The position numbers and the translations under genes were made by a program. Below, in pieces: positions 51,143-59,025 of a stretch of DNA of 64,000 nt (position 1 is its first letter; every line of letters starts with the position of its first letter). The stretch is taken from assembly GCA_910587305.1 (NCBI GenBank), contig CAJUKV010000004.1, forward strand, positions 63,220 to 127,219, written 5' to 3'. This DNA is from an uncultured Lachnospiraceae bacterium (GTDB lineage Bacteria; Bacillota; Clostridia; Lachnospirales; Lachnospiraceae). Under the pieces are notes generated by a model. It was not told the DNA's origin and ran no database searches. It saw only the letters and a program-made list of their open reading frames with translations.

Positions 51143-51802
51143 CTATTTTCTTTCTCTGCCGCCCAGGAAGCGAAATCCGCCTCTGTCTGGCACAGGTCCA
51201 TCGTAATCGGGAGAGAAGCGCTCCGCACCCGGTATATTATCCGGCTTTGCTCCTCGCCCAAAGGGGCCAAAGGCTCGTTCACGCATGGACATCAACTGTT
51301 CAAATTGTTCATCACCCATACGCTCTCGTGCTTTGTCCATCCAGTCTGCCATAGTGTCCTCGTCCTTGCTTCTGCCTGCTTCCATGCGGAAAGCTGTAAT
51401 AATTCTGTCTAAATATTCTCCGAATTGTTGCAATTCTTCCGGCGATAGGCAACCGAGTAACTCCTGATAATTTGTTTCCGGTTCCTGGGCGTCTTTCCCT
51501 TTTTCTGTCAAATGAACCACCATGACCCGTCTGTCTTTCTCGGATGGCCTGCGCTCCACATAGCTGTTTTTTTCCAACTTGTTTAACAGCTCATTCAGCG
51601 ATTGCTGGCGGATGCCCAGCAGATAAGCTAAATCCTTTGTAGCAATTTCCGGCTGGATTTTCAACATGGCAAGGATGCGTCCCTGACCTCTTGTTGAGTC
51701 GGCAAATGTCCCGGATTCCGCTTGAGTGAACATCTGATGGCGTTTCATGAGCCACTGCAGTGTGGACAGCTTCTCATAAATAACTGTATATATATCATCC
51801 AT
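51143..51802 (-). CDS. MarR-family regulator of the exporter
   Basis: 219 residues. A winged helix-turn-helix (ILAMLKIQPEIATKDLAYLL; IRQQSLNELLNKLEKNSYVER; PSEKDRRVMVVHLTEKG) of MarR type, with a long Arg/Gly/Pro-rich C-terminal extension (about 180-219) not usual in the family. It probably represses its own promoter and the exporter: the marR promoter lies between 15-bp inverted repeats. The attenuator hairpin separates it from the ATPase gene. Confidence 0.88.
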   Translation of the reverse strand: MDDIYTVIYEKLSTLQWLMKRHQMFTQAESGTFADSTRGQGRILAMLKIQPEIATKDLAYLLGIRQQSLNELLNKLEKNSYVERRPSEKDRRVMVVHLTEKGKDAQEPETNYQELLGCLSPEELQQFGEYLDRIITAFRMEAGRSKDEDTMADWMDKARERMGDEQFEQLMSMRERAFGPFGRGAKPDNIPGAERFSPDYDGPVPDRGGFRFLGGRERK

Positions 51803-51816
51803 ATTGTGTCCCTTTC

Positions 51817-51894
51817 ATTTTATACAGGTACTTGTAGCTTTTGATTGCTATTATACACATTCCAGGAGATTTGTCAAGGGTACCTGTATAAAAT
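51817..51894 (-). promoter_or_regulatory. marR promoter framed by a 15-bp inverted repeat
   Basis: ATTTTATACAGGTAC (51817-51831) and GTACCTGTATAAAAT (51880-51894) are perfect inverted copies, 48 bp apart. Between them on the minus strand lie TTGACA (51872-51877), 16 bp, TATAAT (51850-51855). Two operator half-elements or sites flanking the promoter fit MarR control, perhaps by looping or dual binding. Confidence 0.75.
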
Positions 51895-51968
51895 TTTTTA
51901 AAATTTACCTTTGCCTTTCACTGCGATGGTATTATCCTCTACACTGTGCTTTAGCTGGTTAATACCTA

Positions 51969-52055
51969 TTGAAAAATGTAGACAAATTAGCCAAATCCGA
52001 AAAGCGTATTGATGAGATTGACATATTGTTTCGTCCGGTTAAAAGCAGATATTGA
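51969..52055 (+). pseudogene. Possible serine-recombinase remnant
   Basis: An open stretch of 28 codons in a non-coding gap reads LKNVDKLAKSEKRIDEIDIL then FRPVKSRY and a stop. The KRIDEIDILF pattern resembles the coiled-coil part of large serine recombinases (KRIxELDxLFxxLYED) found in clostridial mobile elements. Only this scrap remains, so the call is tentative. The rest of the 315-bp gap 51803-52117 holds the marR promoter region and a terminator-like hairpin. Confidence 0.45.
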
Positions 52056-52067
52056 AATGCAGAATGA

Positions 52068-52105
52068 CAAAACCGCAAATGTGTTAAAAATTGTTGGTTT
52101 TGCGG
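52068..52105 (-). terminator. Terminator-like hairpin after aroC
   Basis: On the minus strand CCGCAAA ... TTTGCGG followed by TTTTG; 7-bp stem with a long loop, so moderate. Confidence 0.45.
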
Positions 52106-52117
52106 CATTCCCGTTTG

Positions 52118-53221
52118 CTATTTATTCTTGTAAAAAGCCGTTAAGTAATCCAGTCTTGCGCTCATGTTGAGCATACAGGCGTCTAAAACAGTAAGCGCGG
52201 CCATCGCTTCCACGACTACCACGGCTCTGGGAACAATGACAGGATCATGACGTCCCTTAATGGCGATTTCGATATTCTCCCCCTTCTTGTTAACGGTCTT
52301 TTGCGTAGAAAAGATGGATGGCGTTGGCTTTATGTGGGCGCGAAGGATGATTTGGGAGCCGTCGCTGATCCCTCCAAGGATGCCGCCCGCATGGTTGGTA
52401 GTTTTGTAGATTTTACCGCCAAGGCTTTGAAAAGCGTCGTTGTTTTCCGAACCATTAGATCTGGCAGCCAAAAAACCGTCCCCAATTTCCACAGCCTTTA
52501 CGGCGCCGATGGACATAATAGCCTTTGTCAGGTTAGCGTCTAGCTTTTCAAATACCGGATCTCCGATGCCGGAAGGTAGTCCGTCTATGACACATTCGAC
52601 AATGCCGCCGCAGGAATCTTTCTTTTCCATACATTCTTTTAAATAGGCCATGGCTTCTTTATCTGCCGCCTGGTCAGGCATACAGGTGGCGGTGGAAAAA
52701 ATAAGTTGTTTGTCAAAATGCGTCATATCAATGGAAATGGGGCCGATTGCTTTGGTATAAGCGGTGATGGTAACGCCCATTTCTTTTAACAGCTTTGCCC
52801 CTACGGCGCCTGCTGCCACCCGCCCTGCCGTTTCGCGGCCGGAGGAACGCCCGCCTCCTGTGTAATCCCGAAATCCATACTTGGAATCATAGGTAAAATC
52901 AGCATGTCCGGGTCTGTAACAGGATGCAATCTCACTATAGTCGGAGGATTTCTGCGAGGTGTTTGGGATAATAAGGGAAATCGGGGTACCGGTAGTTCTG
53001 CCTTCAAAAACGCCGGAGAGGATTTCAACCTGGTCAGATTCCTTTCGGGGCGTGGAGATGAAGGACTGTCCCGGTTTTCTTCGATCAAGAAAAGGCTGGA
53101 TATCCGCCGCGGTAAGAGCAAGGCCTGCAGGACAGCCGTCAATGACGACACCCAGGGCTTTTCCGTGGGATTCTCCCCAGGTTGTTATTTTAAATATGGT
53201 TCCAAATGTTGAGCCTGCCAT
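52118..53221 (-). CDS. aroC: Chorismate synthase
   Basis: 367 residues. TWGESHGKALGVVIDGCPAG at the start, GRSSGRETAGRVAAGAVGAK (flavin site) and ISDGSQIILRAHIKPTPS are family signatures. It makes chorismate from EPSP with reduced FMN, the last shared step to aromatic amino acids. It stands alone on the minus strand, divergent from the VanY-type gene, with AGGAG before the start. Confidence 0.96.
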   Translation of the reverse strand: MAGSTFGTIFKITTWGESHGKALGVVIDGCPAGLALTAADIQPFLDRRKPGQSFISTPRKESDQVEILSGVFEGRTTGTPISLIIPNTSQKSSDYSEIASCYRPGHADFTYDSKYGFRDYTGGGRSSGRETAGRVAAGAVGAKLLKEMGVTITAYTKAIGPISIDMTHFDKQLIFSTATCMPDQAADKEAMAYLKECMEKKDSCGGIVECVIDGLPSGIGDPVFEKLDANLTKAIMSIGAVKAVEIGDGFLAARSNGSENNDAFQSLGGKIYKTTNHAGGILGGISDGSQIILRAHIKPTPSIFSTQKTVNKKGENIEIAIKGRHDPVIVPRAVVVVEAMAALTVLDACMLNMSARLDYLTAFYKNK

Positions 53222-53340
53222 ATATTCTCCTTTCGAAATTGAATATTCGATAATGTATTGATAATTTTCAGGATTTTAGCTTTCTTAAGTTGGATTATAG
53301 CGGAAAAAAAATTATTTTACAATTATTTTTCTATCAACTA

Positions 53341-53369
53341 TTGTAGAATACGGCATATTTGTGTAAAAT
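53341..53369 (+). promoter_or_regulatory. Promoter of VanY-type carboxypeptidase gene
   Basis: TTGTAG, 17 bp, TAAAAT; 48 bp before the start codon. Confidence 0.55.
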
Positions 53370-53417
53370 GATTATGTGTATTGCCTTGCGGCGGGGGATG
53401 TGTGGAGAATGTAAGGG

Positions 53418-54443
53418 ATGGAGAGAGAGTCATACATTAAGTTAAGAAAATATTTTATAAATATGGGAAAGCGCAGCATGTTGTGGAGGATTCCGGCAGT
53501 GGCAGGGCTTGCAGTCAGCATATTTGTTTATAGATTGTTTGCGCATTGCAGGAAGAAAATCAAACGGTTTGTATGCGTTGCTTTTATTTTGTGCTGCTTT
53601 GTAATAGCGAACAGTTTTGCATTCCCTGTTTTTTATGAAGAAGGCGGATTTGTCTCTGCGAAGGAAAAGGAAATGGCCGATCCGGATACTTCTCACCTTG
53701 CTTCTACATCCCGGCAAACGCAAGACCTTGCCATAAGGGAAATAATAGAAGATGAGAACGGTTTTGGAAAGCTTGAGGAAGGAAAGCGCTACAGGTTAAA
53801 AGCGGAAGACAGACATCCCGGCTTACCAGACGATATTTCGGATGAAACAAAACAGATAGTTTTTGACAGTGAGGATTGGAAACTGGTATTGATTAATAAA
53901 CAGCATCCGATTCCGTCAGATTATTCCTTTACACTTGGACCGATTAAGACTATGAAGGGAACCATGAAATGTGATGAAAGAATTATTGAGGACCTGCTTT
54001 CTATGATGGAGGGTGCAAAGGAGGACGGAATAAATCTGGCGATTTGTTCGCCTTACAGAGATATGAACAGGCAGAAGGTTTTGTTTAACCGCAAGATTAA
54101 AGCTTATATGGCGAATGACATGACTTATATGGAAGCGTACAGGCTTGCTTCTAAGACAGTGACAGTACCGGGGGCAAGCGAGCATGAGGTGGGACTTGCT
54201 CTTGACATAGTTGCGGATACTTACCTTAATTTAGATGAAGGATTTGCGGATACAAGCGCAGGAAAGTGGCTTGCGGGGCATTGTGCGGAGTATGGATTTA
54301 TCCTCCGTTATCCAAAAGGAAAAGAATATATTACAAGCATTGAATTTGAACCCTGGCACTTCCGATATGTGGGAAAGGAAGCGGCCAAGGTGATAATGGA
54401 GGAGGAGCTTTGCCTGGAGGAATTTTGGGAAAAGTACCTATAA
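53418..54443 (+). CDS. VanY-type D-Ala-D-Ala carboxypeptidase (M15B)
   Basis: 341 residues. Two N-terminal hydrophobic segments (about 22-38 and 47-70, the second likely the anchor), a linker, then a peptidase domain: CSPYRDMNRQKVLFN, GASEHEVGLALDIV (zinc His and Asp) and FEPWHFRYVG (second His). It would trim the terminal D-Ala of peptidoglycan stem peptides outside the cell. No vancomycin-resistance genes (vanHAX) are near, so a housekeeping wall role is likely. AAGGG gives a weak ribosome site. Confidence 0.88.
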   Translation: MERESYIKLRKYFINMGKRSMLWRIPAVAGLAVSIFVYRLFAHCRKKIKRFVCVAFILCCFVIANSFAFPVFYEEGGFVSAKEKEMADPDTSHLASTSRQTQDLAIREIIEDENGFGKLEEGKRYRLKAEDRHPGLPDDISDETKQIVFDSEDWKLVLINKQHPIPSDYSFTLGPIKTMKGTMKCDERIIEDLLSMMEGAKEDGINLAICSPYRDMNRQKVLFNRKIKAYMANDMTYMEAYRLASKTVTVPGASEHEVGLALDIVADTYLNLDEGFADTSAGKWLAGHCAEYGFILRYPKGKEYITSIEFEPWHFRYVGKEAAKVIMEEELCLEEFWEKYL

Positions 54444-54472
54444 AAATACTCTGATATAGTTGGAGGGAAATT

Positions 54473-55603
54473 ATGTTTCGGTTGTTAAAACAGGAAGGAA
54501 GGGCAAAACGTGGAGAATTTACAACCGTTCATGGCGTGATACAGACACCTGTTTTTATGAATGTAGGAACGGTGGCGGCGATTAAAGGGGCAGTGTCCAC
54601 GGAGGATTTGGAACGGATTCACACTCAGGTAGAGTTGTCCAATACTTATCATTTGCATGTTCGGCCGGGGGATACTATCATAAAGCAGCTTGGCGGACTT
54701 CACAAATTTATGTCATGGGATAAGCCCATACTTACAGATTCCGGTGGATTTCAGGTTTTTTCTTTGGCAGGACTGCGCAAGATTAAGGAAGAAGGAGTTT
54801 ATTTTCATTCTCATATTGACGGCCGTAAGATTTTTATGGGACCGGAGGAAAGCATGAGGATTCAGTCTAATCTTGCTTCCACCATAGCAATGGCTTTTGA
54901 CGAATGCGCGCCCAGTCTGGCGGATCGGGCTTATGTGAAAGCGTCCGTGGAGCGGACAAGCAGATGGCTGCATCGCTGTAAGGAGGAAATGGACAGGTTA
55001 AACGGACTTGAGGATACGATTAACAAAAGTCAGCTTTTATTTGGCATCAATCAGGGAGCTATTTATGCGGATATCAGAATAGAACATGCAAAGCAGATTG
55101 CAGAGCTTGGGCTTGACGGTTATGCAATTGGAGGCCTGGCGGTAGGTGAAAGCCATCAGGAGATGTATCATATAATAGAGGAGACGGTACCATATCTGCC
55201 AAAGGATAAGCCGGTTTACCTGATGGGAGTGGGGACGCCGGCGAATATTTTGGAGGGAGTGGAGAGAGGAATTGATTTCTTTGACTGCGTTTATCCCAGC
55301 CGAAATGGCCGCCATGGGCATCTTTATACCAATCATGGGAAAATAAATCTTTTTAACGCGAAATATGAATTGGACGACAGGCCAATAGAGGAGGGGTGCG
55401 GCTGTCCGGCGTGCCGCAGATATTCCAGAGCTTATATCCGGCATCTTTTAAAGGCCAGGGAAATGCTTGGAATGCGATTGTGTGTGCTTCATAATCTGTA
55501 TTTTTACAACATTATGATGGAAGAAATACGGGATGCATTTGACAAGGGCGAATTTGCCGCATACAAACAAAGAAAGCTGTCCGGGATGAACGTCTCAAAG
55601 TAA
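54473..55603 (+). CDS. tgt: tRNA-guanine transglycosylase
   Basis: 376 residues. ILTDSGGFQVFSL (catalytic Asp region), GINQGAIYADIR, GYAIGGLAVGE, YLMGVGTPANILEGVERGID, CVYPSRNGRHGHLYT and the zinc site CGCPACRRYSRAYIRH are all present. It exchanges guanine 34 for the queuosine precursor in tRNAs. queA is not adjacent; yajC follows, a frequent pairing. GGAGGG precedes the ATG. Confidence 0.96.
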   Translation: MFRLLKQEGRAKRGEFTTVHGVIQTPVFMNVGTVAAIKGAVSTEDLERIHTQVELSNTYHLHVRPGDTIIKQLGGLHKFMSWDKPILTDSGGFQVFSLAGLRKIKEEGVYFHSHIDGRKIFMGPEESMRIQSNLASTIAMAFDECAPSLADRAYVKASVERTSRWLHRCKEEMDRLNGLEDTINKSQLLFGINQGAIYADIRIEHAKQIAELGLDGYAIGGLAVGESHQEMYHIIEETVPYLPKDKPVYLMGVGTPANILEGVERGIDFFDCVYPSRNGRHGHLYTNHGKINLFNAKYELDDRPIEEGCGCPACRRYSRAYIRHLLKAREMLGMRLCVLHNLYFYNIMMEEIRDAFDKGEFAAYKQRKLSGMNVSK

Positions 55604-55720
55604 AAAAGGGGCTTGTTTTTAATAGCTCAATTGTGTATGATAAATGATGACTGACAAGAAAGCGACGGAAAGAATAGTTAATATTTATTAAAAATATATA
55701 ATTTTAGGAGGAAATTTAAA

Positions 55721-56041
55721 ATGGATATTTTACTGACAGGAGGAGAAGCAGCTGCTGCAGGAGCCGGAAGCGGTATTATTATGGTGGTATATATTGTACT
55801 GATCGGCGCGTTCTTCTATTTCTTTATGATTCGTCCTCAGAAGAAGGAACAGAAGAAGATGGCGGCTATGCTTTCCACACTAGAGGTAGGGGATTGTGTG
55901 CTTACCAACAGTGGTTTTTACGGGATCATCATAGATATTACGGATGATACGGTAATCGTAGAGTTTGGCAATAACAAAAATTGCCGTATTCCCATGCAGA
56001 AGTCCGCAATTGCCCAGGTTGAAAAGGCGGGGGCGGAATAA
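55721..56041 (+). CDS. yajC: Preprotein translocase accessory subunit YajC
   Basis: 106 residues. One membrane helix (about 17-37), the signature FFMIRPQKKEQKKM, then LEVGDCVLTNSGFYGIIIDI and TVIVEFGNNKNCRIPMQKSAI. A small subunit of the Sec holotranslocon. AGGAGG-type site upstream; the gap after tgt is AT-rich. A terminator follows. Confidence 0.94.
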   Translation: MDILLTGGEAAAAGAGSGIIMVVYIVLIGAFFYFFMIRPQKKEQKKMAAMLSTLEVGDCVLTNSGFYGIIIDITDDTVIVEFGNNKNCRIPMQKSAIAQVEKAGAE

Positions 56042-56063
56042 ACAATGTTAACGAGGAATGGTG

Positions 56064-56094
56064 AAAATAAGGCGCAGAATATGCGTCTTATTTT
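56064..56094 (+). terminator. Terminator after yajC
   Basis: AAAATAAGGCGCA paired with TGCGTCTTATTTT (one G-T pair), loop of five bases, T-rich tail. Confidence 0.7.
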
Positions 56095-56148
56095 ATACTG
56101 CATACGGGCGCCCAAATGAAAGGGTGGCGAAAGACAGGAGGTAAGAAA

Positions 56149-57234
56149 GTGAGATTAAATATTGCATGTATACCGGGAGATGGCATCGGGCCGGAGATTG
56201 TTGCGGAGGCCAAAAAGGTACTGGATAAAATTGCAAATGTTTATGGACATGAAATCGTATATAATGATATTTTGATGGGCGGTGCATCCATAGATGTACA
56301 TGGTGTTCCCCTTACGGAGGAAGCCGTTAAGACGGCCAAAGCGGCGGACTGTGTGCTTATGGGTTCCATAGGCGGAAACACCGCAACTTCGCCGTGGTAT
56401 AAGCTTGCGCCGAATCTGCGGCCGGAGGCGGGGCTTTTGGCGATGCGCAAGGCGCTGAACCTGTTTGCAAATTTAAGGCCGGCAGTTCTTTATGACGAAC
56501 TGGCGGACGCCTGCCCTTTAAAAAAAGAAATCATAAAGTCGGGATTTGACATGGTGATTGTGCGTGAGCTCACCGGCGGCCTTTATTTTGGAGAGCGCTA
56601 TACGACGGAAGAAGGGGGCGTGCGCAGAGCGGTCGACACTCTTACTTATAATGAAAATGAGATTCGCAGAATCGCGATTAAGGGATTTGACATTGCCATG
56701 AAGCGAAGGAAGAAGGTTACCAGCGTGGATAAGGCCAATGTGCTGGATTCCTCAAGACTATGGCGCAAGGTTGTGGAGGAAGTGGCGGCGGATTACCCGG
56801 AGGTTACGTTAGAGCATATGCTGGTGGACAATTGCGCCATGCAGCTGGTGAAGGATCCGGCCCAGTTTGACGTGATTCTGACGGAAAACATGTTTGGCGA
56901 TATTCTTTCCGACGAGGCAAGTATGGTGACAGGCTCTATCGGTATGCTTTCGTCCGCATCCTTAAACGACAGCAAATTCGGCCTTTATGAACCAAGCCAC
57001 GGGTCGGCCCCGGATATTGCGGGAAAAGACATTGCAAATCCTATTGCAACGATTCTCTCCGCCGCTATGATGCTGCGCTTTTCCTTTGATTTGGATAAGG
57101 AGGCGGATGCAGTGGAAGCGGCCGTTAAGAATATTTTGAAAAAAGGGTATCGCACCGCTGACATTATGTCGGAAGGATGCAGGCTGACAGGCTGTAAAGA
57201 AATGGGTGATTTGTTAGCAGATGAAATCAAGTAG
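56149..57234 (+). CDS. leuB: 3-Isopropylmalate dehydrogenase
   Basis: 361 residues from GTG. IPGDGIGPEIVAEAKKVLD, GSIGGN, ELTGGLYFGER (substrate-specific loop), DNCAMQLVKDPAQFDVILTE and EPSHGSAPDIAGKDIANP identify it over its relative icd. It oxidises 3-isopropylmalate in leucine synthesis. AGGAGGT (56136-56142) supports the GTG start. Other leu genes (leuA, leuC, leuD) are not adjacent; ilvD and ilvB are within 4 kb. Confidence 0.95.
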   Translation: MRLNIACIPGDGIGPEIVAEAKKVLDKIANVYGHEIVYNDILMGGASIDVHGVPLTEEAVKTAKAADCVLMGSIGGNTATSPWYKLAPNLRPEAGLLAMRKALNLFANLRPAVLYDELADACPLKKEIIKSGFDMVIVRELTGGLYFGERYTTEEGGVRRAVDTLTYNENEIRRIAIKGFDIAMKRRKKVTSVDKANVLDSSRLWRKVVEEVAADYPEVTLEHMLVDNCAMQLVKDPAQFDVILTENMFGDILSDEASMVTGSIGMLSSASLNDSKFGLYEPSHGSAPDIAGKDIANPIATILSAAMMLRFSFDLDKEADAVEAAVKNILKKGYRTADIMSEGCRLTGCKEMGDLLADEIK

Positions 57235-58909
57235 ACAGCAAAAAGGACTGTTGGACGGGCAGGGAACACAGGGAACGGACAGACAGGGAAGAATTGCATT
57301 TTTTGTTTTGCTTGCTTTCATGGCGATTTACTATGGCTTTCGTATGTTTGCGCTGACGCCCTGGTATGACGAGTTATATACCTATTACTATTTTATCAGC
57401 AAAGGGCCGGTATATGCGGCGATTCACTGGCCCCTTCCCAACAATCACGTGGGATACTCGGTGCTTTCGGCCTGCCTCGACTTATTGGGAAATGCTTATA
57501 TTGGCCTGCGGGGCGTTTCTTACCTGTGCGCGCTGGCGAACCTGTGCCTTCTTTATAAAATTATTGAGACATACAAAAAGGGATTCTGGCCTCTGGCGGG
57601 AGTGAGCTTATACCTGTCCATGAATCTGGTCAACATGCTTGCGGTGCAGGGGAGAGGATATACGCTGGGAATTACCTGTTATCTCACGGCATGGCTTTGC
57701 CTGATTCATATTTGCGGGGAGGAAAAGACATCCAAAAGATATTTTGTGTTCTACGCGTCCGCATTGATTGTGGGTCTTTATGCGGTCAGCAGCAATGTGT
57801 ACTGGGTGGTTCCTCTTTGCCTGTCAGGAGGTATTTACCTTTTGATAAAGGGAAGATGGGGGAAGCTTTTCAAATTAGTGGCCGCCTCCCTTACGGCGGC
57901 GCTGAGCACCATTTTTCTTTATGCCACTATCTGGCTGGCTATTGGTTCCAATCTTCTGGTGAAGGATGTGGCAAGTATCTATTATGGCATGGGACATGTC
58001 AAGATGATACTGAACGCTCCCTTAGCCGCAATTGGCAGAGGGATGGAATATATGCTGGACACACCCTATATTCAGAGCGAGGAGAGGGCGGGATTTACGG
58101 GCAGGCTTTTGGAATGGCTGGGGAATCTGTTTGATTATTATTACGGCTCCTTTTCCGGCGCAATTGCCATAGTATGGTGCCTTGGGCTTATATTCCTTGC
58201 CTGGCAAATCGTCCGGAGTATCGGGAAAAGAGGGCGGCAAGAACCCTCATCCTCCAAAGGACAGGCTGTTGAAGATGAGCTGCTGCTGCATTTATGCCTG
58301 CTTCTGGGAAGCTTTTTCGTGCCGGTTTGTCTGCTGATACAGTGTAAACGCCCTTATTACAGGGTCTTTGCTTATGGCGGAGCGCTGCTTGCTATTTTAC
58401 TTGTTGTGCTCATGGAAAAGATTCCGGACGGCGTATGCGCCAAAAGAAAAGAGAAAGGATTAAACGCAGCCGCCCTTCGCGAGTCGGGTTATGGCTGTAA
58501 AAAGAAAATTTCTTTCTTCCTGTTTATATTGACAGGCGTATTTGGTGTAAAATGTCTCTTTTTTTCCGGCTATAACGGGCAATACGGAGACCGGGAGCAT
58601 GAGATAGAGGAAGCTTTCTCGAAAGCGGATATTGGCAGGTGGGAAAATTTTTGCGTTACGGACTGTAACCAGCAGTATTTGCTGTATTTCCTTTATGGGA
58701 TTCGATGTGAAAGCACGGAGATTGAAGGCGCGGATGTCGTCCTGTTGGATAAAAGGATGACGGAGCCGGATTTTGACGAGATGGTTTGGGAATTTTATCA
58801 TTATTATGATACCATTCCATGGGAATATATAGAACAGAATATGAACAAAAGCTATGAAAACAAAGACTATGTCCTTTATGAAAAAAGGATGAGCGGAAAT
58901 GAGGGATAG
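57221..58909 (+). CDS. GT-C type membrane protein (putative glycosyltransferase)
   Basis: 562 residues with about 9-11 membrane helices and a C-terminal outer domain (about 450-562). ALTPWYDELYTYYYF in the first outer loop resembles the Asp/Glu motif of PMT/ArnT-like GT-C enzymes that use lipid-linked sugars. Donor and acceptor are unknown. It overlaps leuB by 14 bp and is followed directly by a family-2 repeat leading into ilvD, so it is embedded in a branched-chain amino-acid cluster with no obvious link to it. Confidence 0.7.
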   Translation: MKSSRQQKGLLDGQGTQGTDRQGRIAFFVLLAFMAIYYGFRMFALTPWYDELYTYYYFISKGPVYAAIHWPLPNNHVGYSVLSACLDLLGNAYIGLRGVSYLCALANLCLLYKIIETYKKGFWPLAGVSLYLSMNLVNMLAVQGRGYTLGITCYLTAWLCLIHICGEEKTSKRYFVFYASALIVGLYAVSSNVYWVVPLCLSGGIYLLIKGRWGKLFKLVAASLTAALSTIFLYATIWLAIGSNLLVKDVASIYYGMGHVKMILNAPLAAIGRGMEYMLDTPYIQSEERAGFTGRLLEWLGNLFDYYYGSFSGAIAIVWCLGLIFLAWQIVRSIGKRGRQEPSSSKGQAVEDELLLHLCLLLGSFFVPVCLLIQCKRPYYRVFAYGGALLAILLVVLMEKIPDGVCAKRKEKGLNAAALRESGYGCKKKISFFLFILTGVFGVKCLFFSGYNGQYGDREHEIEEAFSKADIGRWENFCVTDCNQQYLLYFLYGIRCESTEIEGADVVLLDKRMTEPDFDEMVWEFYHYYDTIPWEYIEQNMNKSYENKDYVLYEKRMSGNEG

Positions 58910-59025
58910 AGTGAAAGACTTCCAATCCTTCACTCACAAGTTTGTGTCTGCGCTGCATCCACAAACTTGATATGCACAATAAAGCAAAGGTGAACTTCGT
59001 TCACCGTGCGGAAATGAGGTAAAAA
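58909..59025 (+). repeat. Family-2 three-hairpin repeat before ilvD
   Basis: Second copy of the element at 33721-33838. Hairpins: GAGTGAAAG ... CTTCACTC (less perfect here), CAAGTTTGTG ... CACAAACTTG, GTGAAC-ttc-GTTCAC. It begins on the last base of the preceding stop codon and ends at the ilvD start codon, giving it GAGGT as ribosome site. Confidence 0.88.

Noticed and set aside
50140..51282. Exporter ATPase starting at 51282
   Set aside because: It would read through the attenuator hairpin and overlap the end of marR; GGAGGTGAT sets the start at 51057.
53418..54443. Vancomycin-resistance role for the VanY-type gene
   Set aside because: No vanHAX or van regulatory genes are nearby; family members are common in wall metabolism.
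56118..56128. GGGTGGCG before leuB as a T-box sign
   Set aside because: Lacks ACCGCG and any terminator between it and the start codon.
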